Assembly: GCA_025463985.1 (NCBI GenBank)
Contig: JAODBM010000132.1
Location: forward strand, 1 to 59,679
Source of the DNA: Acidimicrobiales bacterium
Lineage (GTDB): Bacteria > Actinomycetota > Acidimicrobiia > Acidimicrobiales > Iamiaceae
DNA length: 59,679 bases
Direction of reading: 5' to 3'
Shown: in pieces, positions 1 to 10,420 of the stretch
How positions within the stretch are numbered: the stretch's first letter is position 1
Layout: every line of letters starts with the position of its first letter
Made by a program: the position numbers and the translations under genes
The notes under the pieces: generated by a model
Databases searched by the model: none
Seen by the model: only the letters and a program-made list of their open reading frames with translations
What the model was told of the DNA's origin: nothing

Positions 1-614
1 CGGATGCCGGTGATCTGCTCGCGCAGGACCTGGTTGACGTCGTCGATCCGTACCTGCATCAGCCGGAACTGCGGGACCATCCGCGACACGACGATGCCCA
101 CGCCGAGCACCAGCAGCGGGATGCTGACGGTGAGGATCCACGAGAGGCCGACGTCCTCGCGCAGCGCCATCACGATGCCGCCCACGCAGGTGATCGGCGC
201 GGCGATGAGCAGCGTGCAGGTCATCAGCACGAACATCTGCACCTGCTGCACGTCGTTCGTGATGCGGGTGATCAGCGAAGGCGCGCCGAAGTCGCCGACC
301 TCGCGCGCGGAGAAGCCGGTGACCTGGTGGAAGAGGGCGGCCCGCACGTCGCGACCGAACCCCATCGCCGCCTTCGAGCCGTAGTACACGGCGGCGGTCG
401 CGCACACGACCTGCAGCAGCGTGACGGCCAGCATCACGCCGCCGGTGCGCCAGATGAACGGGTGGTCGCCGGTGAGCACGCCCTTGTCGATGATGCGGGC
501 GTTCAGGCTCGGCAGGTACAGGGTGGAGATGGCTTGCACCGCTTGGAGCCCGAGCACCGCTGCCAACGGCCGGCGGTAGTTGCGCAGGTAGGTGCGGAGG
601 AGGCGGAGGAGCAT
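1..614 (-). CDS. ABC transporter, membrane (permease) domain, N-terminal part; cut by window edge
   Basis: Reading leftward from an ATG at 612-614, an open frame runs off the window edge and gives about 204 residues. It begins MLLRLLRTYLRNYRRPLAAV and continues with hydrophobic segments and the exporter-type stretch FGRDVRAALFHQVTGFSARE, typical of the first half of fused permease-ATPase exporters (ABC_membrane family). The segment ITRITNDVQQVQ is the coupling-helix region common in LmrA/YheI-like half-transporters. The ATPase domain would lie beyond position 1, so substrate cannot be judged. A purine-rich GAAAGG lies about 6 nt upstream of the start. Confidence 0.85.
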   Translation of the reverse strand, partial: MLLRLLRTYLRNYRRPLAAVLGLQAVQAISTLYLPSLNARIIDKGVLTGDHPFIWRTGGVMLAVTLLQVVCATAAVYYGSKAAMGFGRDVRAALFHQVTGFSAREVGDFGAPSLITRITNDVQQVQMFVLMTCTLLIAAPITCVGGIVMALREDVGLSWILTVSIPLLVLGVGIVVSRMVPQFRLMQVRIDDVNQVLREQITGI

Positions 615-791
615 GCTGCCTTTCGAACGGGTCGATCCGTCCCGAGTGGTTCGTTCGTGGTCGCCGGCCACTTTGCCACTCGGTCGACCTCACGCCCCGC
701 GATCACGGTAGCGGCACGCTCTGTCCACCCGACAAAGGCGTTCGGAGGCAGACGGATGGCGCCCGGTGCCCAGGGCCCGGGCGCCACCGTG

Positions 792-1040
792 CTAGAGGTT
801 CTGGCCGCTGTTCGACGGCGAGGTCGACGTTCCCGAGCTCGTGCTCGGCGTCTTGCTCGGGGCCGAGCCGCCCATGTTGGGGCAGTTCGGGTCGTCCTTG
901 CCGTAGCTCGGGGACCCGGGCTGCGTCGTCTTCGGGGTGGTGGTCGACGGTGTCTGGGCCTGAGCGAGGGTGACCCCGCCGAAGCCCAGGAAGCCGACGA
1001 TCGCCCCGATGACGGCGGCTCGTATCAGCTGGCTCTTCAT
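792..1040 (-). CDS. Small secreted Ser/Thr/Pro-rich protein
   Basis: This encodes an 82-residue protein starting MKSQLIRAAVIGAIVGFLGF, a short signal sequence ending in an AQA-like cleavage region. The mature part is low in complexity, rich in Thr, Ser and Pro, with a single DPNCPNMGG motif. I do not recognise a family beyond short exported actinobacterial proteins with this motif. A strong Shine-Dalgarno (GAGGAGGT) sits 8 nt before the chosen ATG; another ATG two codons upstream is too close to it. It is transcribed alone, away from the lipoprotein gene at 1151-2224. Confidence 0.6.
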   Translation of the reverse strand: MKSQLIRAAVIGAIVGFLGFGGVTLAQAQTPSTTTPKTTQPGSPSYGKDDPNCPNMGGSAPSKTPSTSSGTSTSPSNSGQNL

Positions 1041-1150
1041 GTGCATGCACCTCCTCTCTGTTGCACCGACCGCCATCAGACGACGCGGAACGGTGAACCG
1101 GCTGCGGTCGGGCTGGCAGTTGGCCGTGAGTTCGGTGCTCGAGAGGCGGG

Positions 1151-2224
1151 TCAGAGGCCGCTGACCAGGTACAACGTGCCGGTCTGCCAGTCGCCCACGA
1201 GCAGCGAACGGGCCGGCCCGGCGGTCACCGCGACCGGGCGCTGCAGCCCGGCGATGAACGGCCGGACCTGCCCGGCGGGGGTCGACCCCGAGGTCCGCAG
1301 CGCGACCTGCTGCACCTTGCCGAGCGTCCACTCGGCCACGAGCGCCGACGGCGCGCTGCCGGTCACCGCTCCGCCGGCGGTGATCACGACCCCGCTGACC
1401 GCGGCGTGCTTGTCGAGGACGGCGACCGGCCGCGGTGCGTTCGCGCACACCGTCCCGCCCTGCCCGTAGCAGGCCGGGAACCCCCACGACTGGCCCGGGC
1501 GGACCAGCGCCAGCCAGTCGCCCGGCGTCTGCGCACCGAGGTCGTCGCGCTGGTTCATGCTGACGTAGAGGTCGTTGGTGCCGGGCAGGTAGGCGAGCCC
1601 GATCGGTGCCCGGATCTGGCTCGCCTCGACCCGCAGGTCGCTGCCGTCCGCACGGAACGAGACCACCGCGCCGGAGAGCTTCGACGCCGGTGTGCAGGCG
1701 TTGCAGGGCGCCGAGATGCCGAGCACGAAGCGTCCGCCGGGCGAGCGGGTGATGCCGTTGCTCTCGCCGACGCCGCTCGGCAGCGTGAGGATCGTGCTCC
1801 GCTGAGCGAACCTCGTGCCGGCCAGGCCGCGGTAGGCGTCCACCCGCTCCTTCGACGACACGACCAGCGCGCCGTCGGTCCACAGCAGCCCGAGCGGCGT
1901 GTGCAGCCCGCTCAGGACCCGCACCGGCGCGGCGCCGGCCCGCGGCACCAGGTGCACGGCGTCGGTGCCCGAGTCGGTGAACGCCGCGGTCGCGACCCAG
2001 ACTCGGCCCTGCGGGTCGAGGGCCACCGCGGCGACGTTGCGCAGGCCGGTGGCGTAGACCGACGCGTGGAGCCCGGCGCGACCGCGCAGCCCGGCACCGA
2101 TGGCGCCGAGCCCGTCGGTCGAGGACGGGGTCGTGGCGTCCGAGCCGCAGGCGACCGTGGCCAGGGCCGCGATCACGAGGAGCGCGGTGAACCGGGCAGG
2201 TCGTCGGAGCGTCGGGGCGGGCAT
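1151..2224 (-). CDS. Lipoprotein, glucose/sorbosone dehydrogenase-like beta-propeller
   Basis: A predicted lipoprotein of about 357 residues. The chosen start (ATG at 2222-2224) gives a typical N-terminus with basic residues, a hydrophobic stretch and the lipobox LATVACG. The body has repeated propeller strands such as AVALDPQGRVWVAT, GLLWTDGALVVSS and GLAYLPGTNDLYVSMNQRDD, and the late segment PGQSWGFPACYGQGG that resembles PQQ-type sugar (sorbosone) dehydrogenases and related secreted propellers. Whether it binds PQQ cannot be told. A longer in-frame start at 2281 adds 19 residues that spoil the signal peptide and was not used. Confidence 0.7.
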   Translation of the reverse strand: MPAPTLRRPARFTALLVIAALATVACGSDATTPSSTDGLGAIGAGLRGRAGLHASVYATGLRNVAAVALDPQGRVWVATAAFTDSGTDAVHLVPRAGAAPVRVLSGLHTPLGLLWTDGALVVSSKERVDAYRGLAGTRFAQRSTILTLPSGVGESNGITRSPGGRFVLGISAPCNACTPASKLSGAVVSFRADGSDLRVEASQIRAPIGLAYLPGTNDLYVSMNQRDDLGAQTPGDWLALVRPGQSWGFPACYGQGGTVCANAPRPVAVLDKHAAVSGVVITAGGAVTGSAPSALVAEWTLGKVQQVALRTSGSTPAGQVRPFIAGLQRPVAVTAGPARSLLVGDWQTGTLYLVSGL

Positions 2225-2299
2225 CGCCGGCCACCATGACCACGGGGAGCCCGCGCCGGCAACGTCTGCGGCCGGATTCACAGCGAGCTCTCAGGCGCT

Positions 2300-2734
2300 T
2301 CAGGCCGGCGCCGGGCCGGCGGCGCGGCGCCGGGCCAGCGCCTCGAGGTGGGCGGTGACCACCCGCGTCTCGCCCGACGACACGTACGCGTCGGCCCCGG
2401 CCGCGAGGCAGGCGGCCATCATCCGCGCGCTGGCCGCTTCGCGTCGGTCGATGACCACGAGCGAGACGTTGCGATGCCGCGCCCGCAGCTCGCGCAGCTC
2501 GTCGGGGCTGCAGGGCTCGACCGCGAGGATTTGGGTGCGCTCGTCGAGCACGTCGTTGCAGGCCAGCTGGCCGCCCGACGTGAACTCGATGCCCGGGCCC
2601 AGCGAGGCCAGGCCACCGAGGAGCGTGACCTGCGTCTGGTGGCCGCTGGGCAGCACCGGCGCGATCAAGGGAGCGGCCGGCGGGCCGGGCACCGCGGCGC
2701 CAGGGGACCGGCGGGGGTGGCGCAGGCTGAGCAT
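2300..2734 (-). CDS. Degenerate receiver-like small protein (paralogue of 9151-9507)
   Basis: A 144-residue protein without signal peptide. Its second half (about residues 65-135) looks like the C-terminal two-thirds of a CheY-type receiver: a strand VSLVVID, then CLAAGADAYVSSGETRVVTAHL, matching the AGADDYLTKP region of receivers. The position expected to hold the phospho-acceptor Asp reads ILAVEPCS, so it probably cannot be phosphorylated. The protein at 9151-9507 shares the PCS motif, the spacing and the AGAD-Y stretch. No strong ribosome binding site is visible, so the exact start is uncertain. Function unknown; a pseudo-receiver adaptor is possible. Confidence 0.5.
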   Translation of the reverse strand: MLSLRHPRRSPGAAVPGPPAAPLIAPVLPSGHQTQVTLLGGLASLGPGIEFTSGGQLACNDVLDERTQILAVEPCSPDELRELRARHRNVSLVVIDRREAASARMMAACLAAGADAYVSSGETRVVTAHLEALARRRAAGPAPA

Positions 2735-2828
2735 CACTGCCAGCCCGCTCGGCGGCGGTCGGCGTGGATCGCAAGGAGGGCCGGATGCTCGCTCACGGAC
2801 CGATTCTTCGCGCCGGACGTTGCAGCCC

Positions 2829-2852
2829 CCTTGGAGCCGTCTGGCAGCTCCC
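2829..2852. promoter_or_regulatory. Candidate operator: CCTTGGAG plus CTGGCAGCTCCC
   Basis: Two short elements 4 nt apart, about 115-140 bp upstream of the adaptor gene at 2967. CTCCAAGG (read here on the minus strand, 2829-2836) recurs at 10740 and 53250 and, without the last G, at 11570. GGCAG followed by CT or TT (2843-2849) recurs at 1115, 8287, 10767 and 53201. Their function is inferred only from recurrence upstream of envelope-type genes. Confidence 0.25.
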
Positions 2853-2966
2853 TGAGAGGTGCGGCGTCGGCCGGACTCATAGCCGTTTGCCAGGAAGGGT
2901 TCAGGGTCCTCACCGCTCCATGCCGTTCGATGGCCCCGTCGTGCCGCCAAGAACGAGGGAAGGGCC

Positions 2967-4390
2967 ATGTCCACGTTGAGCCGCCGGCTCGTCCGGCCCT
3001 GGTTGATCGCGCCGCTGGTGGTGCTGCTTGCCGTCGGTGGCTGGTTCGTCGCGAGTCGGCGGACCTCGACGTCGGCCACGGCGACCACGGCGATCGAGCG
3101 CACGGTCGACGTCACCGCCGGCACGCTCACGCGCACCGTGTCGGCGTCGGCCACCATCTCCGCGGCCGCCACCAAGGACCTCAACTTCACCGTCGCCGGC
3201 ACCGTCACGTCGGTGCGGGTCAAGGCCGGCGACGTCGTGAAGGTCGGCGACGCCCTCGCCACGATCGACTCGGCCGCTCTGTCCGCGGCCGTCACCCAAG
3301 CCGACGCCGCCGTCGCGGACGCCGCCGCGAAGCTCCAGGCCGCGCAGGCGACGACCACGACCGCCACCACCGCGACCACCACTGCGGCCAGCGCCGCCGC
3401 CACGGCCGCGCAGATCGCCGCCGACGAGACCAACCTGGCCTCCATGCAGGCGCAGCTCGCGTCGGCGCAGACCTCGCTCGCCGGTGCGCAGCTCACGTCG
3501 CCCATCGCCGGCACGGTGTCGGTGGTCAACCTCACCGTCGGCCAACAGCTCGGCGGGAGCGGCACGTCGGGCACCAACATCACCGGTGCGGGCAGCGGCT
3601 CGGGGCGCTCGAGCAGCACGCTGGGCAGCGGCTCGAGCGCCTCGTCCCAGGGCAGCAGCTCGAGCTCGAGCTCGAGCGCCTCGTCGGCGGCGTCGAGCCC
3701 GCAGGTCGAGGTGATCAGCACGGGCGGCTACCTGATCAAGCTCGGGGTCGACGACACCCAGATCAAGAACGTGAAGATCGGCCAGAAGGCCACGATCACG
3801 CTGGCGAGCGCGGCCGCCGCGACCGGTGGCTTCGGCCGCCGCCTCGGCAACCGCACGGGCGCCAACGGGGGCTCGGGCACGGCGGCCTCGACCACGACCA
3901 CTCGCTCGAGCCAGACCGCAGTCGCCGCTCCGGTGACCGGGCTGGTCACGTCGGTCAGCACGGTGGCATCGGCGGCGACGGGCGTCGCGACGTTCCCGGT
4001 CGAGGTCCTCTTCGCCGGCCCGGCCGACACCTGGCACGCGGGGGCGACGGCGCAGGTCGACATCGTCTACGACACCATCCCCAACGCCATCCAGATCCCC
4101 GTCCAGGCGCTCAGCCGGTCGAACGGCGCGACGACGGTGGTGGTGACCGCCAACGGCAAGAAGCAGACCCGGGTCGTCACGACCGGCATCTCCTCAGGCG
4201 GCATGGTGCAGATCACGAGCGGCCTCAGCGCCGGCGAGCAGGTCGTCGTCACCATCGCCACCGTCCCCCGCACGACGACCGGCGGCACCGGCACCGGCTC
4301 CGGCCGTGGCGGCACCGGCGGTGGCGGCGGGCAGTTCACGCCGCCAGCCGGCTTCACGCCCGGCGGCGGACCGCCCGGAGGCTTCGGCGG

Positions 4391-4394
<4 letters not shown>
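2967..4394 (+). CDS. Periplasmic adaptor (MFP/HlyD family) of MacAB-like efflux system
   Basis: A 475-residue adaptor. An N-terminal anchor (residues 13-31) precedes a lipoyl-like half with KAGDVVKVGDALATIDSAAL, an Ala/Thr-rich coiled region (about 105-165), and the second lipoyl half SPIAGTVSVVNLTVGQQLGG. A Ser-rich low-complexity insertion lies at about 200-240, followed by beta-barrel segments and a Gly-rich C-terminus. Family knowledge: such proteins couple a MacB-type ABC pump to export. A GAGGGAAGGG ribosome site precedes the ATG. It overlaps the ATPase gene by 4 nt (ATGA), so the two are translationally coupled. The substrate is unknown. Confidence 0.85.
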
Positions 4395-5142
<748 letters not shown>

Positions 5143-5146
<4 letters not shown>

Positions 5147-6375
5147 GCTGGCGCGACACGCTGCGCACGAGCATCGGGGCGGTCCGCGATCACCGCCTGC
5201 GATCCGCGCTCACGATGCTCGGCATCCTCATCGGCATCGCGGCGGTGATCCTCACGGTCGGCATCGGCCAGGGCGCCAAGGCCAAGGTGCGCGACCAGAT
5301 CGCCGAGCTCGGCACCAACCTGCTGGTCGTCACGCCCGGCAGCTCGACGAGCTCGTCGGGCGTCCGCGGCGGCCGCGGGTCGGCCTCGACGCTCACGTCA
5401 CGCGATGCCGCCGCGTTGGCGAACCCGACCGTGGCGCCCGACGTCCAGACCGTGGCCGCGGCGACCACCGCCAACGTCTCGCTCGCGTACGACACCACCA
5501 ACTGGACGACCACGCTCACCGGCACCACGCCGGAGTGGAGCACGATCCGCTCCCGTACCGTCACGAGCGGCCGGTTCCTCACGTCGAGCGACGTCGCCAC
5601 CTCGGCCGCCGTCGTCGTGCTCGGGCCGGACACGGTCACCCAGCTGTTCGCCGGCCGCGATCCCGTGGGCCGGTCGGTCACGCTCGGCGGGACGAAGCTC
5701 GAGGTGATCGGCGTGCTCAAGGCGCTCAGCTCCGCCGACCTGACCAGCAACAACGACCTCGCGATCGTGCCGGCGTCGACGATGAGCCAGCGCCTGGTCG
5801 GTGGCACCCGGCGCGAGTCGGTCGACACCGTCTATGTGAAGGCCACGTCCGACCGCACCCTCTCGGCTGCCTACCAGGAGGTCAACGCCGAGCTGCTCAA
5901 CACCCACCACATCACCGGCAGCGCGACGCCCGACTTCTCGATCGCCACGCAGGACTCGATCCTCTCGGCGGCGACCTCGGTCGACAAGACCATCACCGTG
6001 ATGCTGGGCGGCATCGCCGTGATCTCGCTGCTCGTCGGCGGCATCGGCGTGATGAACATCATGCTGGTGTCGGTCACCGAGCGCACCCGCGAGATCGGGC
6101 TCCGCAAGGCGCTCGGGGCTCGCCCCAGCCTCATCCGCCGCCAGTTCCTCGTGGAGGCCTCGGTGCTCGGGCTGGCCGGCGGCCTGCTCGGCGTCGGGGT
6201 CGGCGCGATCGGCGCGATCGTCGTGCCGCACCTGACCAGCTCGCGCATGATCGTGTCGCCGACCGCGTCGGTGCTCGCGATCCTCATGGCGGTCGGCATC
6301 GGCGTTGTCTTCGGCGTGTTCCCGGCCACGCGGGCGGCCCGCATGACGCCCATCGACGCCCTCCGGACGGAGTGA
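5143..6375 (+). CDS. ABC transporter permease, MacB/FtsX type
   Basis: A 410-residue permease. It has one N-terminal membrane helix (ALTMLGILIGIAAVILTVGI), a large extracytoplasmic MacB core domain (about residues 55-275) and three C-terminal helices. The diagnostic FtsX-fold stretch ISLLVGGIGVMNIMLVSVTE is followed by RTREIGLRKALGAR. This is the classical MacB permease layout, with the ATPase encoded separately. The gene is coupled to the ATPase by ATGA overlap and is followed after 5 nt by a second adaptor. Confidence 0.92.
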
Positions 6376-6380
6376 ATCCC

Positions 6381-8228
6381 ATGGCCCGCCGCACCCTGCT
6401 CTCGCTCACCCCGCGCCGCGTGATCTCGGCCGTGGTGGTCGTCGCGCTCCTCGTCGGGGGCGGCGCCGCCGCGTTCGCCGGCTCGAGCTCGTCGACGCCG
6501 GCCGGCTACCGCACGGTCGTGGTCAGCGCCCACGACGTCGCGCAGACGTTGACCAGCGTCGCCAGCATCGAGCCGGTCTCGCAGGCCAGCGTGGCCTTCC
6601 CGGTCGCGGGCAAGGTCCGGTCGGTCTCGGTCCAGGTCGGCGAGCTCGTCGCGACCGGTCAGACCCTCGCCACGCTCGACCCGACGTCGCTCCAGGCCAC
6701 GCTCCTTTCGGCCCAGGCCGCCCTGTCGACGGCGCAGCTCAACCTGGCCAAGGGCTTGGCCGGGCAGACCGTCACCGGCACGGGCGCGAGCGGGGGTGGC
6801 GGCGGCTCGGGGTCCTCCTCGGCGGCGTCGTCGGCAGCATCGGGTTCGGCCACCTCGTCCGCGGCCTCGTCCTCCTCCGCGGCGGCGTCCTCGGCGGCGG
6901 GGTCGTCGTCGACCGGGGCGGGCGCCACGCCGACGACCGGGTCCGCGGCCTTCGGCGGCACGGTCGGCGCGACCGCCGCGCCGCCCACGAGCGCGCCGGC
7001 GAGGATCCCAGGCGTGACCGACGCGCAGGTCGCGCAGGCGCAGCAGGCGGTGCTGCAGGCGCAGAAGCAGGTCGACCTCGACATGGGCAAGGCCCAGCAG
7101 GCCCTCGACACGTCGACCAAGGTCTGCGCCGCGATCAGCCCCGGCCCGACCACGACGACCACGACCCCCACCAGCAGCTCGACCACGGCGCCGCCGACCA
7201 CCAGCGCCACGCCGTCGATCCAGGCCTGCCAGGCCGCGCTGGAAGCGACGATCGCGGCCCAGCGCGCCGTCGCCACCGACCAGGGGAACCTGGCCAAGGC
7301 CTCCACCGCGCTCGACGGCCTGCTCGCCACCCGGGCGAGCCAGACGCCGACGACCCCGACCCCGACGAGCTCGTCGCGGCCGTCGTCTTCGGGGGGCCAG
7401 GGCGCCTCGACGGGGTCGGCCAACCGGACGAGCTCGGGGACCGGCGCGACCGCCAGCCGAGGCACCACCGGCTCGACCGCGGCCACCGCCGCGACCCCGA
7501 CGCTGCCCAGCGCCACCCAGCTCATCGCCTACCAGAAGGCGGTCGACGCCGCCGCGGCGCAAGTCGCCGTGGCGCAGCAGGGCGTGGCGCAAGGCGCGAT
7601 CGTCAGCCCGATCAACGGCACGGTCGCCGCCGTCAACCTGGCCGCGGGCGACAGCGTCACCGCGGCGTCGGCCACGGCCGCCGTCATCGTGGTCGGCCAG
7701 GGCGGCTTCGAGGCCACGACCACCGTCACGGTGGACGACCTCCCCCACCTGAAGGTCGGCCAGCCGGCCACGATCGCGCCGGACGGCTCGACGGCCCGGA
7801 TCGCCGGCAAGGTCGTGAGCATCGGCGTCGCCGCGACCACCAGCGGCTCGACCACCACCTATCCGGTCGTGATCGGCATCACCGGCGCGACCACTGACCT
7901 ACGCAACGGGGCCACGGCCGCGGTGTCCATCACCACCGGTCGGGCCACGCGCGCCCTCGCCGTCCCCACCTCCGCGGTCAGCAGCTCGGGGGGCACGACG
8001 ACCGTCACCGTGCTCACCGGCAGCACGGCGTCGGCGGTGCCGGTCCAGGTCGGCGTGAGCGGCGACGTGTGGACGGCCATCACGAGCGGCCTGCAGGCGG
8101 GCCAGACCGTCGTGCTCGCCAACCTCTCCGACCCGCTGCCCAGCTCGGCCACCAGCACGTCGTCCACGAACACGAACACGAACCGGTTCGGCTTTGGCGG
8201 CGCCGGGGGCGCCCGGCCCGGCGGCTGA
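6381..8228 (+). CDS. Second adaptor (HlyD/MFP-like) with long low-complexity insertions
   Basis: A 615-residue protein with an N-terminal membrane anchor (about residues 14-34). The first lipoyl half reads VAFPVAGKVRSVSVQVGELV and the second GAIVSPINGTVAAVNLAAGD. Between them are a Ser/Ala/Gly-rich tract (about 135-200), a coiled region (about 212-245) and further Thr/Ser/Pro tracts. It is the second adaptor in one operon with a single ATPase-permease pair. Normal MFP subunits are nearer 350-450 residues; the excess is the simple-sequence linker. It may form a hetero-hexameric adaptor with the product of 2967-4394, or span a thicker wall; both are inference. Confidence 0.75.
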   Translation: MARRTLLSLTPRRVISAVVVVALLVGGGAAAFAGSSSSTPAGYRTVVVSAHDVAQTLTSVASIEPVSQASVAFPVAGKVRSVSVQVGELVATGQTLATLDPTSLQATLLSAQAALSTAQLNLAKGLAGQTVTGTGASGGGGGSGSSSAASSAASGSATSSAASSSSAAASSAAGSSSTGAGATPTTGSAAFGGTVGATAAPPTSAPARIPGVTDAQVAQAQQAVLQAQKQVDLDMGKAQQALDTSTKVCAAISPGPTTTTTTPTSSSTTAPPTTSATPSIQACQAALEATIAAQRAVATDQGNLAKASTALDGLLATRASQTPTTPTPTSSSRPSSSGGQGASTGSANRTSSGTGATASRGTTGSTAATAATPTLPSATQLIAYQKAVDAAAAQVAVAQQGVAQGAIVSPINGTVAAVNLAAGDSVTAASATAAVIVVGQGGFEATTTVTVDDLPHLKVGQPATIAPDGSTARIAGKVVSIGVAATTSGSTTTYPVVIGITGATTDLRNGATAAVSITTGRATRALAVPTSAVSSSGGTTTVTVLTGSTASAVPVQVGVSGDVWTAITSGLQAGQTVVLANLSDPLPSSATSTSSTNTNTNRFGFGGAGGARPGG

Positions 8229-8340
8229 CGCCTCCCCGACGCCCGCGCGCTGGATCCGTTCATCGCCCGGACCTCAACTTGGCAGGCAACTGCCAGGCGC
8301 GGTCGAGCTGGTCCCGAGGCCTGGCTGCTCTCCTGAAGCG

Positions 8341-9117
8341 ATGCGAGCACACGCCCGACGCGCCTCGTGGCCTCTCGTCGTGGCCGCGCTCACCGCGGTC
8401 ATCGCCGCCGTCAGCGTGGTCAGCGTCACCGCCCAGGTGGTGGGGACCGCGGCGCCGGTGGCCAGCCCGGCCTCGCGGCGCGCCACGGCGCTCGCGACGG
8501 ACGGCATCCGCCGCGTGCTGTTCGTGGGCGACTCGCTGACGTTCTTCGGCCAGCCGCAGCTGACCGCCGAGATGCAGGCGCACGGGGTGGCGGTCGCCTT
8601 CGCGGGCGCCCCCGGCACCGGCCTGCTCTCGGGCCAGGACCATTGGCTCACCGCCATCGCCGCCCAGGTCCGCTCGTTCCGGCCCGACGTCGTGGTGATC
8701 GAGGCTTGCTGCAACTACGCCTACCTGGAGGCCGGCTACACCGCGGCCGACGGCTCGGTCGTCGCCCCCGACTCGCCGGCCATGTACGCCGAGTGGACGA
8801 GGGCGGCTCGGACCGCGGTGCGGGAGGCATCGGCCGGAGGCGCCTCGGTCTACTGGGTGGTCACGCCGGACGCGGGACCGCAGATCGGGCGCAACTTCCG
8901 CATCCGCATCCAGCGGTTCAACGCCATCTCGGCGGCCCTCGGGGTGCCCCTCATCGACTGGCGGGCAACGGTCGAGCCGGGCGGCGTCTACACCCGGTCC
9001 ATCGGTGGCGCTCAGGTACGCAGGGCCGACGACCTCCACCTCACAGACACGGGCAGCCAGCTCGTCGCCAGCGTCACCTGGCAGGCCATCGCCGCCAGGT
9101 TCCCGGGCGCCGCCTGA
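8341..9117 (+). CDS. Secreted SGNH/GDSL-type hydrolase
   Basis: A 258-residue protein with an N-terminal signal anchor (about residues 10-32). Block I is FVGDSLTFFG with nucleophile Ser65, Asn125 is a plausible oxyanion residue, and the C-terminal catalytic pair is Asp230/His233 in ADDLHLT. It has the standard small SGNH fold, as in lipases, acyl-esterases or acetyl-hydrolases of surface polysaccharide; the substrate cannot be read. The longer in-frame ORF starts at 8194 without a signal peptide, so the ATG at 8341 was preferred. A candidate regulatory element (CTGGCAGTTGCC, minus strand, 8285-8296) lies about 45 bp upstream. Confidence 0.8.
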   Translation: MRAHARRASWPLVVAALTAVIAAVSVVSVTAQVVGTAAPVASPASRRATALATDGIRRVLFVGDSLTFFGQPQLTAEMQAHGVAVAFAGAPGTGLLSGQDHWLTAIAAQVRSFRPDVVVIEACCNYAYLEAGYTAADGSVVAPDSPAMYAEWTRAARTAVREASAGGASVYWVVTPDAGPQIGRNFRIRIQRFNAISAALGVPLIDWRATVEPGGVYTRSIGGAQVRRADDLHLTDTGSQLVASVTWQAIAARFPGAA

Positions 9118-9150
9118 CCGGCCCACCGGGCGGCCCGGCGACCAGGACGT

Positions 9151-9507
9151 TCAGGCGGTCGCTTCGAGAGCCTGGGGGACGACCCACGGGCCGGTCGTGT
9201 ACTCGTCGGCGCCGGCCTCGAGCAGCCGGGCCACCGGCCCGGTGCGGGAGGCGGCCGGCGACAGCGAGGTGTCGGTCACCACGATCGTGGCGTCGCGGTA
9301 CTGCTCGCGCAGCTTGGTCATGGTCTGGACGCTGCACGGCGTGACCAGCACGAGGTCCGGGTGCTCGGCCACGCGGCTGTCGGCCACGACCGCACCCGGA
9401 CCGAGCAACTGGAGCAGCACCGCCCGCTCCTCCGGACGGAGGGGGAACGTGACGGCGACGAGCGGACGTCCGGCGGGGGCCGGAGAGGGGATGAGGTGGA
9501 GGTTCAT
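9151..9507 (-). CDS. Degenerate receiver-like small protein (paralogue of 2300-2734)
   Basis: A 118-residue cytoplasmic protein. It has the receiver-like pattern LVLVTPCSVQTMTKLRE, then TIVVTD, then RLLEAGADEYTTGPWVV. The AGADEY segment corresponds to the receiver alpha4-beta5 region, but the phospho-acceptor Asp is replaced (VTPCS). It parallels the protein at 2300-2734, which has VEPCS, VVIDRR and AGADAY at equivalent places. It is convergent with the SGNH hydrolase, with 33 bp between. No clear Shine-Dalgarno is present. Function unknown. Confidence 0.55.
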   Translation of the reverse strand: MNLHLIPSPAPAGRPLVAVTFPLRPEERAVLLQLLGPGAVVADSRVAEHPDLVLVTPCSVQTMTKLREQYRDATIVVTDTSLSPAASRTGPVARLLEAGADEYTTGPWVVPQALEATA

Positions 9508-9577
9508 GTGATCAGCGTGCGCCGCGACCTTCCATGCTCGCTGGGGCGCACCTCAGAATCGCCTGGGTCTCGGCGGC

Positions 9578-10420
9578 TCAGGCGGCCGGCGGGGCACCGG
9601 GTCCGACGACGCCGGCGGCGCCGTCGACGATGCGGGCCGCGGTCACGGTTCCGTCGGTGCCCGTCTGGCCCATGACCTGGACGGCATCACCGGCCTTGAG
9701 GTCGCTCAGCGTCGCCCCGGACTCGACCGAGATGGAGGTCGTCGAACCGGTGGTGATCGTCGCGGTCGTGCCGTCGTTGGCCGCGATCGTGATCGTCGAG
9801 CCGGCGACCTTGGTCACGGTGCCCGAGGTCGGGCGGCTGCCCGCGCCTCCGGCCGGACGTCCGCTCGCACCGGCGGGCGGTGGGCCGCCGTTGGCCAGTG
9901 GGCCGCCCAGGCCGCCCGCGGCCGCCGCGTTCGCACCCTGGTCGACGATCCGCGTCGCCGCGATCTTCGTGCCGGTCGTGGTGCCCGACACCATGAGGTG
10001 GTCGCCGACGACGACGTTCTCGATGGTGCCGGCCTTGGCCACGAGCACGGCGGTCGAGGCGCTGGTCGTGACCTTGGTGGTGCCGGACGCGGTCGTGACG
10101 GTGAGGGTCGGGCCGTTGATCGCGGCGATCGTGCCCTGGGTGCCCCTGCGGGGCCCGCTGGCGCCGCCCAGCCCGGCCGCGCCGGCTTGGGCGGTCGTCG
10201 AGGCCGACGTGCCGTGGGAGCTGGCGGCGCTGATGCCGAACGCGGCGGCGCCGGCGATCACGATCGCCGCCGCGCCCGCTCCGAGCCAGGTCCGGACCGA
10301 CCGCGGCCTCGAGGCGGCCCCGGGGGCCGCGGGTCCGTCGTCGAACCAGCTGTCGCCGGGCCCGTTCAGGTCGGGCGGCGGGCCGGGTTCGCTGGATGGG
10401 GGTTGCGTGGGGGAGGGCAC
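9578..10420 (-). CDS. Membrane-anchored protein with two DUF5666-like repeats
   Basis: A 280-residue protein starting with GTG at 10418-10420, chosen because AAGGAGAA lies 6 nt upstream. A cytoplasmic Pro-rich N-terminus is followed by one membrane helix (GAGAAAIVIAGAAAFGISAA) and two extracytoplasmic beta-repeats: TQGTIAAINGPTLTVTTASG (about residues 105-170) and TSGTVTKVAGSTITIAANDG (about 205-275). This resembles DUF5666, small beta-barrel repeats common in exported proteins. Role unknown; the family is often encoded beside two-component systems, as here (10781-11497). Confidence 0.7.
   Translation of the reverse strand: MPSPTQPPSSEPGPPPDLNGPGDSWFDDGPAAPGAASRPRSVRTWLGAGAAAIVIAGAAAFGISAASSHGTSASTTAQAGAAGLGGASGPRRGTQGTIAAINGPTLTVTTASGTTKVTTSASTAVLVAKAGTIENVVVGDHLMVSGTTTGTKIAATRIVDQGANAAAAGGLGGPLANGGPPPAGASGRPAGGAGSRPTSGTVTKVAGSTITIAANDGTTATITTGSTTSISVESGATLSDLKAGDAVQVMGQTGTDGTVTAARIVDGAAGVVGPGAPPAA

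Noticed and set aside
327..1469. Long plus-strand ORF of 380 codons
   Set aside because: It lies antisense to the ABC permease and lipoprotein genes, is Arg/Ala/Gly-rich and shows no domain; it is a GC-driven shadow.
6790..7000. Ser/Ala codon repeats as a possible microsatellite or frameshift switch
   Set aside because: The frame is continuous and the tract is irregular; low-complexity linker coding explains it.
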